From NCBI GenBank assembly GCA_963772555.1, contig CAVYXQ010000015.1, positions 1 to 64,000 on the forward strand: a stretch of DNA of 64,000 nt. Reading direction: 5' to 3'. The notes beneath the pieces are model-generated. The model ran no database searches. It was not told the origin of the DNA and saw only the letters and a list, made by a program, of their open reading frames with translations. A program made the translations under genes and the position numbers. Shown piece by piece: positions 18,109 through 25,692 of this stretch (positions are counted from its first letter, which is position 1; every line of letters starts with the position of its first letter). This DNA comes from Roseiarcus sp963772555 (GTDB lineage: Bacteria > Pseudomonadota > Alphaproteobacteria > Rhizobiales > Beijerinckiaceae).

Positions 18109-18372
18109 GTGGAGTTCGAATTTGATCCGGGGAAGAGCGCCGCCAACAAGGTTAAGCACGGCATCGACTTCGTCGAAGCGCAGGCCCTCTGGCTTGACGA
18201 GGCGCTGATTGAAGCTCCGGCGAGGACCGAGGACGAGCCGCGCTTCCTCGCCATCGGGCGCATCGGCGCCCGCCACTGGTCGGCGGTCTTCGTCCGGCGC
18301 GGCGGGCGAACGCGGATCGTCTCGGTTCGACGGTCCCGCAAAGAGGAGATCAAGGCCTATGAAGGCGCGTGA
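18109..18372 (+). CDS. brnT: BrnT family ribonuclease toxin
   Basis: BrnT is a small RelE-like RNase toxin. The 87-residue protein shows the family pattern: FEFDPGKSAANKVKHGIDF at the N-terminus, then EPRFLAIGRIGARHWSAVF and RTRIVSVRRSRKEEIKAYE at the C-terminus. The start is GTG 18109. The gene overlaps the following antitoxin gene by 14 bp. The toxin-first order and overlap are typical of brnTA. It sits in an accessory patch with another toxin-antitoxin pair. Confidence 0.92.
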   Translation: MEFEFDPGKSAANKVKHGIDFVEAQALWLDEALIEAPARTEDEPRFLAIGRIGARHWSAVFVRRGGRTRIVSVRRSRKEEIKAYEGA

Positions 18373-18583
18373 GTTCGACGAAAAATTCGAGATCGGCGAG
18401 GACGTTTCCGGCGACGTGGACTGGGACAAGGCGCAGCGCCCCAATCTCGCGCTCCGGCGCGTCAATGTCGACTTTCCCGCCTGGGTGGTCGACGCCCTCG
18501 ACCGCGAGGCCCGTCGCCTCGGCGTGACCCGGCAGGCGCTGGTGAAGCTGTGGATCGCCGAACGGCTCGAGCGCGCGGCGTGA
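18359..18583 (+). CDS. brnA: BrnA family antitoxin
   Basis: A 74-residue antitoxin that neutralises BrnT and represses the operon through a ribbon-helix-helix domain. Features are an acidic N-terminal part (EFDEKFEIGEDVSGDVDWDKA) and the C-terminal RHH region (NVDFPAWVVDALDREARRLG, then TRQALVKLWIAERLE). ATG 18359 lies inside the end of brnT. Ten bases after its stop, homology to the 3' end of the HNH gene at 21590-22513 begins, so the pair abuts a truncated gene. Confidence 0.9.
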   Translation: MKAREFDEKFEIGEDVSGDVDWDKAQRPNLALRRVNVDFPAWVVDALDREARRLGVTRQALVKLWIAERLERAA

Positions 18584-18592
18584 ATTCCTTGT

Positions 18593-18745
18593 GCCTGTTC
18601 GGCGCTGGCTACGTGACGATGAATTCGAGAACGGAGGCAGTATTACGAACTGCATGGGCGCGAGATCGATTTGCCGGACGACTCGCAAGCCGGCCAAGCC
18701 GCGCGGCGCACGAATGGCGCAATGGAAGCCAGTTTCTCGATTGCG
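18593..18745 (+). pseudogene. Decayed 3' fragment of an HNH endonuclease gene
   Basis: This stretch aligns base by base with 22318-22513, the end of the intact HNH gene: CTGTTCGGCGCTGGCTACGT matches CTGTTCGACGCTGGTTACGT, and GCAGTATTACGAACTGCATG matches GCAGTATTACGAACTGCACG. It lacks about 43 bp after GTGACGAT and one base in GGAAGGCAG, so the frame is lost. The 5' part of the gene is missing and brnTA lies where it would have been. It is a remnant, either of a duplication or of a second related gene truncated when brnTA arrived. Confidence 0.8.
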
Positions 18746-18802
18746 CGCAGCGTCGCCGTTATCCGGCCGAAGCGGAACGCACCCGTAGATTCTTCGTCCC
18801 CG

Positions 18803-19144
18803 TTACAGGTCTCTGCTCCCCGCCTCATCGAGATTTGCAAGCAGCGCCGCAGCCGCATTGTCGAGCTCGTCTAGCTGGCCAGTCACGATCGACCACAGGA
18901 CCTCCGGATCGACGTGGCGGTATTCGTGCCGCAGCAAGTTGCCGAGCCCGTGGATTTTTGACCACGGAACCTCCGGCCGTGCGTCCTTCATCGACTGCGG
19001 CAAATGTTTTGCGGCTTCGGCGATGATGAGGAGCGCGTGCTCGACCGCGCGCTTTATTCCCCAACTCGCGGAAAACGCGCCAAGGTCCGCGTCCTTCGTG
19101 AAACCCCGGATGCCTGCGATCTCTTCGCGAATATCGATCAGCAC
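18803..19144 (-). CDS. hepT: HepT-like HEPN ribonuclease toxin (DUF86)
   Basis: A 113-residue all-helical HEPN protein. It forms the toxin of the MntA/HepT system, in which the nucleotidyltransferase MntA inactivates HepT by AMPylating a Tyr. The active-site region reads GNLLRHEYRHVDPEVLW; R-H-x-Y is present in the RHEY arrangement of one HepT subgroup. HALLIIAEAAKHLP is typical of DUF86. The gene starts 22 bp after the MntA stop on the same strand, so the two form an operon with the antitoxin first. Confidence 0.85.
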   Translation of the reverse strand: MLIDIREEIAGIRGFTKDADLGAFSASWGIKRAVEHALLIIAEAAKHLPQSMKDARPEVPWSKIHGLGNLLRHEYRHVDPEVLWSIVTGQLDELDNAAAALLANLDEAGSRDL

Positions 19145-19166
19145 ACGCGCGGCGAGCGGGCGATCA

Positions 19167-19463
19167 TCAAAAAACCCGTATCGCTTCCCGCTCGATCTCC
19201 GCTCGCAAGGCCCGGCTCAGGCCTTCGCGCGTGCCGTAATCGATCTTTTCGCCCAACCGCTCCCGCAACAGAAAATAGATATCCATGAACTCGTCGAAGC
19301 CGAACGGGCGCGATCTGTCCTTGTCTATGAAGACGTCGATATCGGAATCGGGGCCCGCCTCATCCCGCGCATGCGAGCCGAACAGGTAAAGCGCCTGGCC
19401 TCCGCGCGCACGAATCGCGGGCTCGGCTTGCTTCAATCGCGCGATGACTTCGCTGCGGCGCAT
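19167..19463 (-). CDS. mntA: MntA-like nucleotidyltransferase antitoxin
   Basis: A 98-residue minimal nucleotidyltransferase. The motif GSHARDEAGPDSDIDVFID gives the GSx10DxD metal-binding site, and IDYGTREGL follows further on. ATG 19463 gives a normal-length domain; the longer upstream extension is the REP element. It pairs with the downstream HepT-like gene as a type VII toxin-antitoxin module. A second, separate MntA-like gene lies at 45133. Confidence 0.85.
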   Translation of the reverse strand: MRRSEVIARLKQAEPAIRARGGQALYLFGSHARDEAGPDSDIDVFIDKDRSRPFGFDEFMDIYFLLRERLGEKIDYGTREGLSRALRAEIEREAIRVF

Positions 19464-19559
19464 AGTCCATATTAGCCCAACCACGGGGCGCCCCGCCAGC
19501 GTGGCGGCGGGAAGCCTGTGGGCAAGCGCGGCCTTCAATTCCGCGTTGTCGGCTCGGCG

Positions 19560-19735
19560 ACACCCCTTCTCCCTGCGGGACCCTGCGGGAGAAGGTGGCG
19601 GGCATAGTCCGCCGGATGAGGGAACCGGGCCGTCACGACTTTCAATCCGGCGGACCGGCGCGGCCGGCGTCGACTGCCCGTGACCCTCATCCCCGTCCCT
19701 TCTCCCGACAGGAGAAGGGACGCACGCGCCGCTGT
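19560..19735. repeat. Composite REP/BIME element
   Basis: Facing palindromes: CCTTCTCCCTGCGGG...CCTGCGGGAGAAGG, with a GCCGGATGAGGG tail (19610-19622), and the mirrored CCCTCATCCCCGTCCCTTCT with CGACAGGAGAAGGG. The same unit is at 12627-12760. It lies between the divergent ends of the MntA gene and the secreted protease and holds no gene. Confidence 0.7.
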
Positions 19736-19799
19736 CGGCGGTTCGACGTCTTGGGGCGATCCGAGTTTGGCGCCCCACCGGCGAGCAAGCCGCGCGACG

Positions 19800-21296
19800 T
19801 CAGCGACAGACGATGAACGCGCTGAGCGCTTTCGCCTCGTCGGCCAGGTCGGGCCCCTTCATCGCCTGCGTCGCCTCGCCGATCGCGAACTTGATGGCGT
19901 TGTCCTGAAGGAAGTTGGCGACGACCGAAGCCTTGATGGCGAAATTGACGTTCTGCGGGATATCGCCGGCATTCTTGATCTCGGCGATAAAATCCAGCTT
20001 GGAGGAGACGACGCCGATGAGATTGCCGCTCTCGTCGAGGAGCGGACCGCCGGAATTGCCCGGCTGGACCGGCGCGGAAATCTGGTAGAACCGGCTGTCG
20101 TCGCCGATCCCGGCGAGCGCCGTCACGATGCCGGTGGTAAAATTGCCGCTCGTCGCCAGAACCTGGCTCAACGGATAGCCGAAGGCCTCGACGTTCTCTC
20201 CCTGCCTCGCGCCGAAGCGGAGCGCCGCCACGCGCGCCGGCTTGGCGTTCACTTTCAGGAGCGCCAAATCGTTGGTCGGGTCCTTGGCGACGAGTTTTCC
20301 GGCCTCGAAGGTTCCCTGACCCACGCCGACCTGAATATCGAGGCAATCCTTGACGACGTGAGCGTTGGTGATGAGGTGGCCCTCGTTCGTCACAAAAATG
20401 CCGGTGCCGGAACTCGTGGTGTGAGGCTCCGGTTGTTCCGGCGGGGATGAAACGGGCTGCGGCGCAGGCCCCGCTGCGCCGTCCGAAGGGCCGATCCTGA
20501 CAGTAAACGGGCTGGTGAATGGAGCGCCGCTCTCCGACGACCACAGCGACGCCGAGATCAAAGTCGCGATGCGTTCGATATGGGCGGCCGTCGCCGCGTG
20601 GTCCCAGGTGAGCGTGAATCCGACGCCGCCTCGTCCGGTCTGATGATAGCGAACGTAGGCGTCAGTGATCCCGTCGGAATAGGAAAGGACGAAGAACTCG
20701 TTCCGGTAGAGTTTGGAATAGTAGATTGTCGCGCCGCTGCGCTCCAGCTTGTTGCGCAAAGACTCGAACGATGCGCGTAAGGTGAATTGTGGATAGTAAT
20801 CGTAGGTCAGCACGACGCCTAGCGGTCGATTGAAAAACGCGAGGCCGGTCGCCGTCGCTTCCTCCGTCAGAGGCAGACCGATCGGGACCCAGATCCAGCT
20901 ATCGGTCATGGGATGCCTGACGACCTGAAAGTTCCACGCGTTCAGGTAAGGCCCCGCGATCGCGATCAGGCGATCCATCTGTTCGCCTGTGACAGCTCCG
21001 AGCGGCACGAAGCCGTTGTCGACCTCGAAGCGCAGAATCGCGTTGAACAGGCGGGCGCTGAAATCCGCGTCGGGCACAGCTGGCCAGTAGCCCGCCGCCG
21101 TCAAAAGGATTTGCAGCTTGACCCGCTCGTCGAGCGTCCGCTGCATGAAGGCGTCTTCCGCTTGGGCGTATCCGGGGAGTTGGGTCTGAGCGGCCGCCCC
21201 GGTCGCCGAGAGCAAGAGCGTGCATTCGACGAGCCACAACAGCGCGAAGAGCGCCAGGCCAGAGCGCGTTCTGCCGGCCAGGCTTCGATCAGCCAT
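19800..21296 (-). CDS. Secreted trypsin-like serine protease with peptidoglycan-binding-like N-terminus
   Basis: A 498-residue exported protein. A signal peptide (ALFALLWLVECTLLLSATGA) precedes a peptidoglycan-binding-like helical domain (ERVKLQILLTAAGYWPA to about residue 115). A middle region of unknown fold and a Pro-rich linker (about 272-295) lead to an S1C-type protease domain. The catalytic triad is visible: H313 in NAHVV, D343 in TNDLALL and S415 in GNSGGPLL. There is no PDZ domain, unlike DegP. It is likely a periplasmic or envelope protease that acts on wall-associated substrates; the target is unknown. It lies between two accessory patches. Confidence 0.82.
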   Translation of the reverse strand: MADRSLAGRTRSGLALFALLWLVECTLLLSATGAAAQTQLPGYAQAEDAFMQRTLDERVKLQILLTAAGYWPAVPDADFSARLFNAILRFEVDNGFVPLGAVTGEQMDRLIAIAGPYLNAWNFQVVRHPMTDSWIWVPIGLPLTEEATATGLAFFNRPLGVVLTYDYYPQFTLRASFESLRNKLERSGATIYYSKLYRNEFFVLSYSDGITDAYVRYHQTGRGGVGFTLTWDHAATAAHIERIATLISASLWSSESGAPFTSPFTVRIGPSDGAAGPAPQPVSSPPEQPEPHTTSSGTGIFVTNEGHLITNAHVVKDCLDIQVGVGQGTFEAGKLVAKDPTNDLALLKVNAKPARVAALRFGARQGENVEAFGYPLSQVLATSGNFTTGIVTALAGIGDDSRFYQISAPVQPGNSGGPLLDESGNLIGVVSSKLDFIAEIKNAGDIPQNVNFAIKASVVANFLQDNAIKFAIGEATQAMKGPDLADEAKALSAFIVCR

Positions 21297-21415
21297 TTCC
21301 GTCGCCCCGCACGGCCATCGGCCGTGTTCCCTCGGGGGGGACCATACCGCCGACCGAGGGCGATGTCCTCATGCCGTCTGGCACTTGCTTAATGCGGCGA
21401 GACTCATGCAGCACT

Positions 21416-21515
21416 TGTCATCCCCGCGAACGCGGGGATCCAGCGTTGGCCCCTGACAGGCGTCGCTGAGAGCCTTTGGCCCACGTCCTGGATGCCCGCC
21501 TGCGCGGGCATGACA
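21416..21515. repeat. Two adjacent dispersed palindromic repeats
   Basis: The first, CATCCCCGCGAACGCGGGGATCCAG (about 21418-21442), folds as CCCCGCgaaCGCGGGG. The second, CTGGATGCCCGCCTGCGCGGGCATGACA (about 21487-21514), folds as TGCCCGCctGCGCGGGCA. Both types are very common in Hyphomicrobiales intergenic DNA. A diverged fragment of the first lies at about 17930. Confidence 0.75.
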
Positions 21516-21589
21516 AAGTTTGGGAGTTGCGTTGCCTCTTCCCCGTCGATGAAAAAGTCCTATCCTCGACCGCCGGAGGGGCGGAGGCG

Positions 21590-22513
21590 ATGGGCGTCAG
21601 GCTGGTCGTTGCGGTGACGGACGGCGATTGGTTCGAGCATCTCCGCGCGCTGCCGCATCTGACCGAAGTCAATTTCTGGTCCCCGTCGGACCGCACGTTT
21701 CGCGCGCTCCAGCCCGGCGAGCTGTTTCTTTTCAAACTGCATGCGCCGCGCAACTTCATTGTCGGCGGCGGTTGGCTCGCGCATGCGACGATTCTGCCCT
21801 GCTCGCTCGCCTGGGAGGCGTTCGGCGAGGCGAACGGCGCCGCGACGCTGCGTGAGATGCGCGCCCGCATCGCCCGCTACACGAACCGGTCCGCGGAGGA
21901 CCGCGAAGACTTCCCCATTGGTTGCCGGATTCTGACGCAGCCGTTCTTTTTGCCGGAATGCGCCTGGATTCCCGTCGGCGAGTTTTGGTCGCGCAACATC
22001 GTCTCGTTCAAGACCTACTCGACCGACGACGCCGACGGGATGCTCCTATGGGACAAGGTGCAGGATGCTACCAGCGCGCCAGCATCGCCGGGGTTTTCCG
22101 CGCCACCCGCCCCCCGGTATGGGGAGCCGACGCTTGTCCGCCCGCGCCTCGGCCAGGGCGCGTTCCGCGTTCTCGTGACCGACAATTACCATCGCCGATG
22201 CGCCGTGACGCGCGAACGGACCTTGCCGGCGCTCGAAGCCGCGCATATCCGGCCGTTCGCGGAAGGCGGCGAACACGAAACCTCGAACGGCGTCTTGTTG
22301 CGCCGCGACATCCACAGCCTGTTCGACGCTGGTTACGTGACGATTGCGCCGGACCTCCATTTCGAGGTCAGCCGCCGCATCAAGGAGGAATTCGAGAACG
22401 GAAGGCAGTATTACGAACTGCACGGGCGGGAGATCGCTTTGCCGGACGACCAGCGAAGCCGGCCGGACCGGGCGGCGCTCGAATGGCATAGTGGAAGCCG
22501 GTTTCTCGGTTGA
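21590..22513 (+). CDS. HNH endonuclease
   Basis: A 307-residue protein with a C-terminal HNH nuclease fold: YHRRCAVTRERTLPALEAAHIRPF, then NGVLLRRDIHSLFDAGYVTI, giving the His-Asn-His-like set. The N-terminal half (DGDWFEHLRALPHLTEVNFW, FKLHAPRNFIVGGGW) belongs to a family found fused to HNH domains, perhaps a substrate-recognition module. This layout occurs in restriction or defence-like proteins, but function is unproven. ATG 21590 follows a GGAG-rich site; the upstream in-frame stretch is repeat DNA. A truncated relative of its 3' end is at 18593-18745. Confidence 0.85.
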   Translation: MGVRLVVAVTDGDWFEHLRALPHLTEVNFWSPSDRTFRALQPGELFLFKLHAPRNFIVGGGWLAHATILPCSLAWEAFGEANGAATLREMRARIARYTNRSAEDREDFPIGCRILTQPFFLPECAWIPVGEFWSRNIVSFKTYSTDDADGMLLWDKVQDATSAPASPGFSAPPAPRYGEPTLVRPRLGQGAFRVLVTDNYHRRCAVTRERTLPALEAAHIRPFAEGGEHETSNGVLLRRDIHSLFDAGYVTIAPDLHFEVSRRIKEEFENGRQYYELHGREIALPDDQRSRPDRAALEWHSGSRFLG

Positions 22514-22577
22514 GAGCCGGATCGGGAATAACTCCCTTCGGTTCGGTCGCGATATGATTGCCCGACAGGAGCGTTTC

Positions 22578-23000
22578 ATGGCGCGAAAAGGTTCAAAACC
22601 GAAACCTAGAACCCAAGATCGACAAGTAAGACAACCAACGACACTGCCAAGCTCAAGATTTTCTCGCTTTGACAAAACATTGCGGGAGAAATGGTTCTAC
22701 GTTTCTGTTATCTTGGCAATTGTTAGCGTTTTAAGCGCTTGGAATATTTTCCGGCCGCAACTTGCTGAGCTGAAGCCGAACGATCCTCTGACCGAAGATT
22801 GTGCCTTGAGTACTCTGTCAGGCCCAATCCAAGGAAATGAGGCTACGCGGATCGACATTGACGTGACTTATAACTGGTTGATGTTCCCGGGTAGCAAAAA
22901 TCGTCATTTCGATATGCGCCGCTTTGCCGGGCGCTTGATAGTTGTTCCGGATGTCGAGCCGCGCTCGGTGCCGCCACCGCCCTTACCCCGAGCCCAATGA
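22578..23000 (+). CDS. Hypothetical single-pass membrane protein
   Basis: A 140-residue protein I do not recognise. A basic N-terminus (ARKGSKPKPRTQDRQVRQ) is followed by a membrane span at about residues 40-58 (WFYVSVILAIVSVLSAW) and an outside part. Base composition is clearly less GC-rich than its neighbours, suggesting recent acquisition with the HNH gene. The end is Pro-rich and may be premature: in the next frame an open stretch (NEFPVVITEFPGQFASYISR) runs on to 23211, so a single-base shift near 22985 could extend the protein by about 70 residues. Confidence 0.5.
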   Translation: MARKGSKPKPRTQDRQVRQPTTLPSSRFSRFDKTLREKWFYVSVILAIVSVLSAWNIFRPQLAELKPNDPLTEDCALSTLSGPIQGNEATRIDIDVTYNWLMFPGSKNRHFDMRRFAGRLIVVPDVEPRSVPPPPLPRAQ

Positions 23001-23223
23001 ATTCCCCGTCGTGATTACCGAGTTTCCGGGACAGTTTGCGAGTTATATTAGTCGAAGGGCCGCGACATTCCCTTCCGCTCCAGTGGGTCTCACAATGGGG
23101 GCCGAGATTGCGTGCGAGCTTCGCAAGCGCGGCAGTCGGATCGGCCTGACCGCATCAGGATCTCGGACGGCACGTGAGTGCGACCTTGCGTCGCTTCATT
23201 GCTCAAATTGAGGAGCTCGATCC
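23001..23223. other. Low-GC gap, possible displaced C-terminus of the preceding gene
   Basis: This gap keeps the lower GC of the gene before it. The open frame to 23211 lacks a start with a ribosome site and would make sense only as a frameshifted continuation. Nothing else is seen apart from the site before the oxidoreductase gene at 23224 (GAGGAGC at about 23210). Confidence 0.4.
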
Positions 23224-24273
23224 ATGTCCTGGCGGCACATTCGGATTTCTCGGTTCGGCGGGCCTGAGGTGCTGGAGCTCGTCGAGGAAACGAACCTGCC
23301 TGAGCCCGGGCCGGGCGAGGTTCGCCTCAAGGTGCTGGCGGCCGGCACGGGCTTCACCGACGCCTTCATCCGCCTGGGCCGCTATCCCGATTTCAAGGGG
23401 CCGCTGCCGTTCACCCCCGGCTACGATCTCGTCGGCGTCGTCGACAAGGCCGGGCCGGGCGTGACTTCGCCGCGCGAGGGCGAGAGGGTCGCCGATCTCT
23501 CGGTCGTCGGCGGCTATGCGCAATACGCGATCCGCCCCGTCCGCTTTCTGGTTCCCGTGCCCGACGGGGTCGACGCCGCAGAGGCGGTCTGCATTCCGCT
23601 CGCCTATCTCACCGCGTTCCAGATGCTGACCCGCTGCCGGCGCCTGCCCCCGGGCGCGACGATCCTCGTGATCGGCGCGTCGGGGACCGTCGGCACGGCG
23701 CTGCTCGATCTCGCCCGCCACTTCGGGCTGAAGGCGATCGGGACCTGCTCGGCCGCCAACCTGCCGGCAGTCGAGCGCTACGGCGCGACGGCGATCGACT
23801 ATCGCGCCGGCGACTTCGTCGCGGCGGTGCGCCGCCTCGCCGCGGCCCGCCCGGGCGGGGCCGGCGTCGACGCCGCCTTCGACCCCATCGGCGGCCCGCA
23901 TTTCGCCCGTTCCTTCGCCTGCCTCGCGCCCGGCGGCCTGCTCGTCGGCTACGGCTCGCAAACCATGGCCGTCGGCGGCGAAAGCCTCGTATCAGCGGGC
24001 CTCGGCCTCATGCGGCTGAGGATGTGGGACGCGCTCAGCCTCTTCTTCAACAACCGCGGCGCCGTCTGGTACTCGATCACGAGCCGCCGCAAGACCCATC
24101 CGGCGGAGTTCAAGGCCGACATGACGGCTTTGTTCGAGCTCCTGCGCGTCGGCGCGATTCATCCCGTCGTCGTCGACCGCCTGCCGCTCGTCGCCGCCCG
24201 CGACGTGCATGCCCGGATCGACGCCGGCGGAATGGGCGGCAAGGTCGTCCTCATGCCATGGGAGGGTCTGTAG
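23224..24273 (+). CDS. Zinc-independent medium-chain quinone oxidoreductase
   Basis: A 349-residue MDR-family NAD(P)H-dependent oxidoreductase. The GroES-like N-terminal domain (SRFGGPEVLELVEE, PFTPGYDLVGVV) is followed by a Rossmann domain with ILVIGASGTVGTALLDLA. The Cys/His zinc ligands of alcohol dehydrogenases are absent, as in quinone oxidoreductases. A GAGGAG site precedes ATG 23224. Its stop codon lies inside the first copy of a tandem palindromic repeat. The substrate is unknown. Confidence 0.88.
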   Translation: MSWRHIRISRFGGPEVLELVEETNLPEPGPGEVRLKVLAAGTGFTDAFIRLGRYPDFKGPLPFTPGYDLVGVVDKAGPGVTSPREGERVADLSVVGGYAQYAIRPVRFLVPVPDGVDAAEAVCIPLAYLTAFQMLTRCRRLPPGATILVIGASGTVGTALLDLARHFGLKAIGTCSAANLPAVERYGATAIDYRAGDFVAAVRRLAAARPGGAGVDAAFDPIGGPHFARSFACLAPGGLLVGYGSQTMAVGGESLVSAGLGLMRLRMWDALSLFFNNRGAVWYSITSRRKTHPAEFKADMTALFELLRVGAIHPVVVDRLPLVAARDVHARIDAGGMGGKVVLMPWEGL

Positions 24274-24411
24274 CCGCGCTCGTCGAGAGCGGCGCCGCGG
24301 TCATCGACCGCGGCTGCAACGTCAGGCGCGCGGCTCCGGGGCCCTTGTAGCCGCGCTCGTTGAGCGCGGCGCCGCGGTCATCGACCGCGGCTACAGCGCG
24401 CGCGGCTCCGT
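24268..24411. repeat. Two-copy 77-bp tandem repeat with double hairpins
   Basis: Units start at about 24271 and 24348. Each carries CGCGCTC/GAGCGCG and GCCGCGGTC-atc-GACCGCGGC hairpins within outer TAGCCGC/GCGGCTA arms, and ends in CGCGCGGCTCCG. The repeat overlaps the stop codons of both convergent genes (24271-24273 and 24391-24393) and can serve as a bidirectional terminator. It is REP-like and separate from the CTTCTCCC family. Confidence 0.75.
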
Positions 24412-25650
24412 CGGCGACTGCAGGAAGAACCGCAGCATTTCGCGGGAAGCGTCGGGCCCGTGCGGGTCGGCATACGACCCGTCGGGGTTGCCGCCCGACC
24501 AGGCGTGCCCGAGCCCTTCGATCGCCCAGCCTTCCGCGTGGACGGCGCCCTTGGCGTCGGCGATCACAATGCGCTCGTAGCCGCGCCCGCCCGCAACGCC
24601 GCTTTCGCGTCTCTCATGCGCCGGCCCCGCGAGCCCGGCGCGCGCGTCGGCGAGAATCGCCGCCGCGTTCGACGGATCGACGGTCTTGTCGTTCGCCCCA
24701 TGAAAGACGATCGTTCGAACGCTTCCGTTTGCCCACCTGGGACGAGGCTTCGCCGGCATGGACATTGGCGCCGGCGCCCCGTTCGCGCCGCCGCGCATGG
24801 CGGCGAGCGCCGACGGCAGGTCGGCGGCAGACCCGTAGGCGAGGCCGGAGTGGATGCCGGCGGCGGCGTAGAGCTCGGGATAGAGCGCGGCCATGATCGC
24901 CGCCATCGCTCCGCCAGCCGACAGGCCCGCCACATAGACGCGCGACCCGTCGACGGCGAACTCCGACAGGATGCTGCGGGTAATGCCGGCGATGAGGCTC
25001 GGCTCGCCCTCGCCGCGCCTCTGGTCCTTCGGGTTGAACCAGTTCCAGCACGCCGACGGATTGGCGCTCGTGGGCTGTCTCGGATAGGCGACGAGGAAAC
25101 CCCGTTCCTCGGCGAGCCGGTTCATCGCCGTTCCGGCCGCGAAGTCGTCGGGGTTCTGGGTGCAGCCGTGCAGCATGACCAGCAGGGGAAGCGCCCTGCC
25201 GTCCGCACGGCTCGGGACATAGAGCTTGTAGTCCCGCGCGCCCGCCGCGCAGGCGAAGGTCTTCGTGACATAGACCGCCCCGGCGGGCACGGGAATCGAG
25301 GGCGCCTTGCGCAACTGGCGCGCCGTCGCGGGCTCGAGGCCGGCGCCCGGAAGCCTGGCCTCGCGCAACAGCTTCAGGACCTCGCCGAGCCCCTTTCGCG
25401 GGCGTTCCGCCGCAGCCTCCGGCGTGCGGGCGCGCGGTTCCGCCGCCGGCTCGGCGACGCCCTCGCTCTCGGGCGTCTCGAGCGGCGGCGGCGCGATCAA
25501 TCGGGCGCTGGCCGGCGGCGAGGCGCCCGGCGGCTCGGCGAGTCGTTGTCCGCTGAGCGCGCGCTGAATGAGCCGCGTCGCCTCGCCCAGTTTCTGGGCG
25601 CGGGTGAGCTGAAGAGCCTCTTGCATGGCTCTGCCGAAGACGGAGGTCAT
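24391..25650 (-). CDS. PHB depolymerase family esterase
   Basis: A 419-residue alpha/beta hydrolase of the Esterase_phb family. The N-terminal 120 residues are low-complexity (Pro/Ala/Glu-rich) with no signal peptide. The catalytic domain shows the oxyanion motif HGCTQNPDDF and the lipase box GLSAGG (S244), then FHGANDKTVDP (Asp) and GLGHAWSGG (His). Such proteins hydrolyse short polyhydroxyalkanoates or feruloyl-type esters; without a signal, an intracellular PHB or oligomer substrate is possible. An RHH regulator is encoded 42 bp upstream on the same strand. Its stop lies in a tandem hairpin repeat. Confidence 0.85.
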   Translation of the reverse strand: MTSVFGRAMQEALQLTRAQKLGEATRLIQRALSGQRLAEPPGASPPASARLIAPPPLETPESEGVAEPAAEPRARTPEAAAERPRKGLGEVLKLLREARLPGAGLEPATARQLRKAPSIPVPAGAVYVTKTFACAAGARDYKLYVPSRADGRALPLLVMLHGCTQNPDDFAAGTAMNRLAEERGFLVAYPRQPTSANPSACWNWFNPKDQRRGEGEPSLIAGITRSILSEFAVDGSRVYVAGLSAGGAMAAIMAALYPELYAAAGIHSGLAYGSAADLPSALAAMRGGANGAPAPMSMPAKPRPRWANGSVRTIVFHGANDKTVDPSNAAAILADARAGLAGPAHERRESGVAGGRGYERIVIADAKGAVHAEGWAIEGLGHAWSGGNPDGSYADPHGPDASREMLRFFLQSPTEPRAL

Positions 25651-25692
25651 GGAAACAATCCTTCTTGTTGGCGTAAGGGAACCGGGCCTGGA

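Noticed and set aside
23224..24273. Oxidoreductase as part of the carnitine operon
   Set aside because: It is on the opposite strand and separated by the esterase and RHH genes; no functional link is visible.
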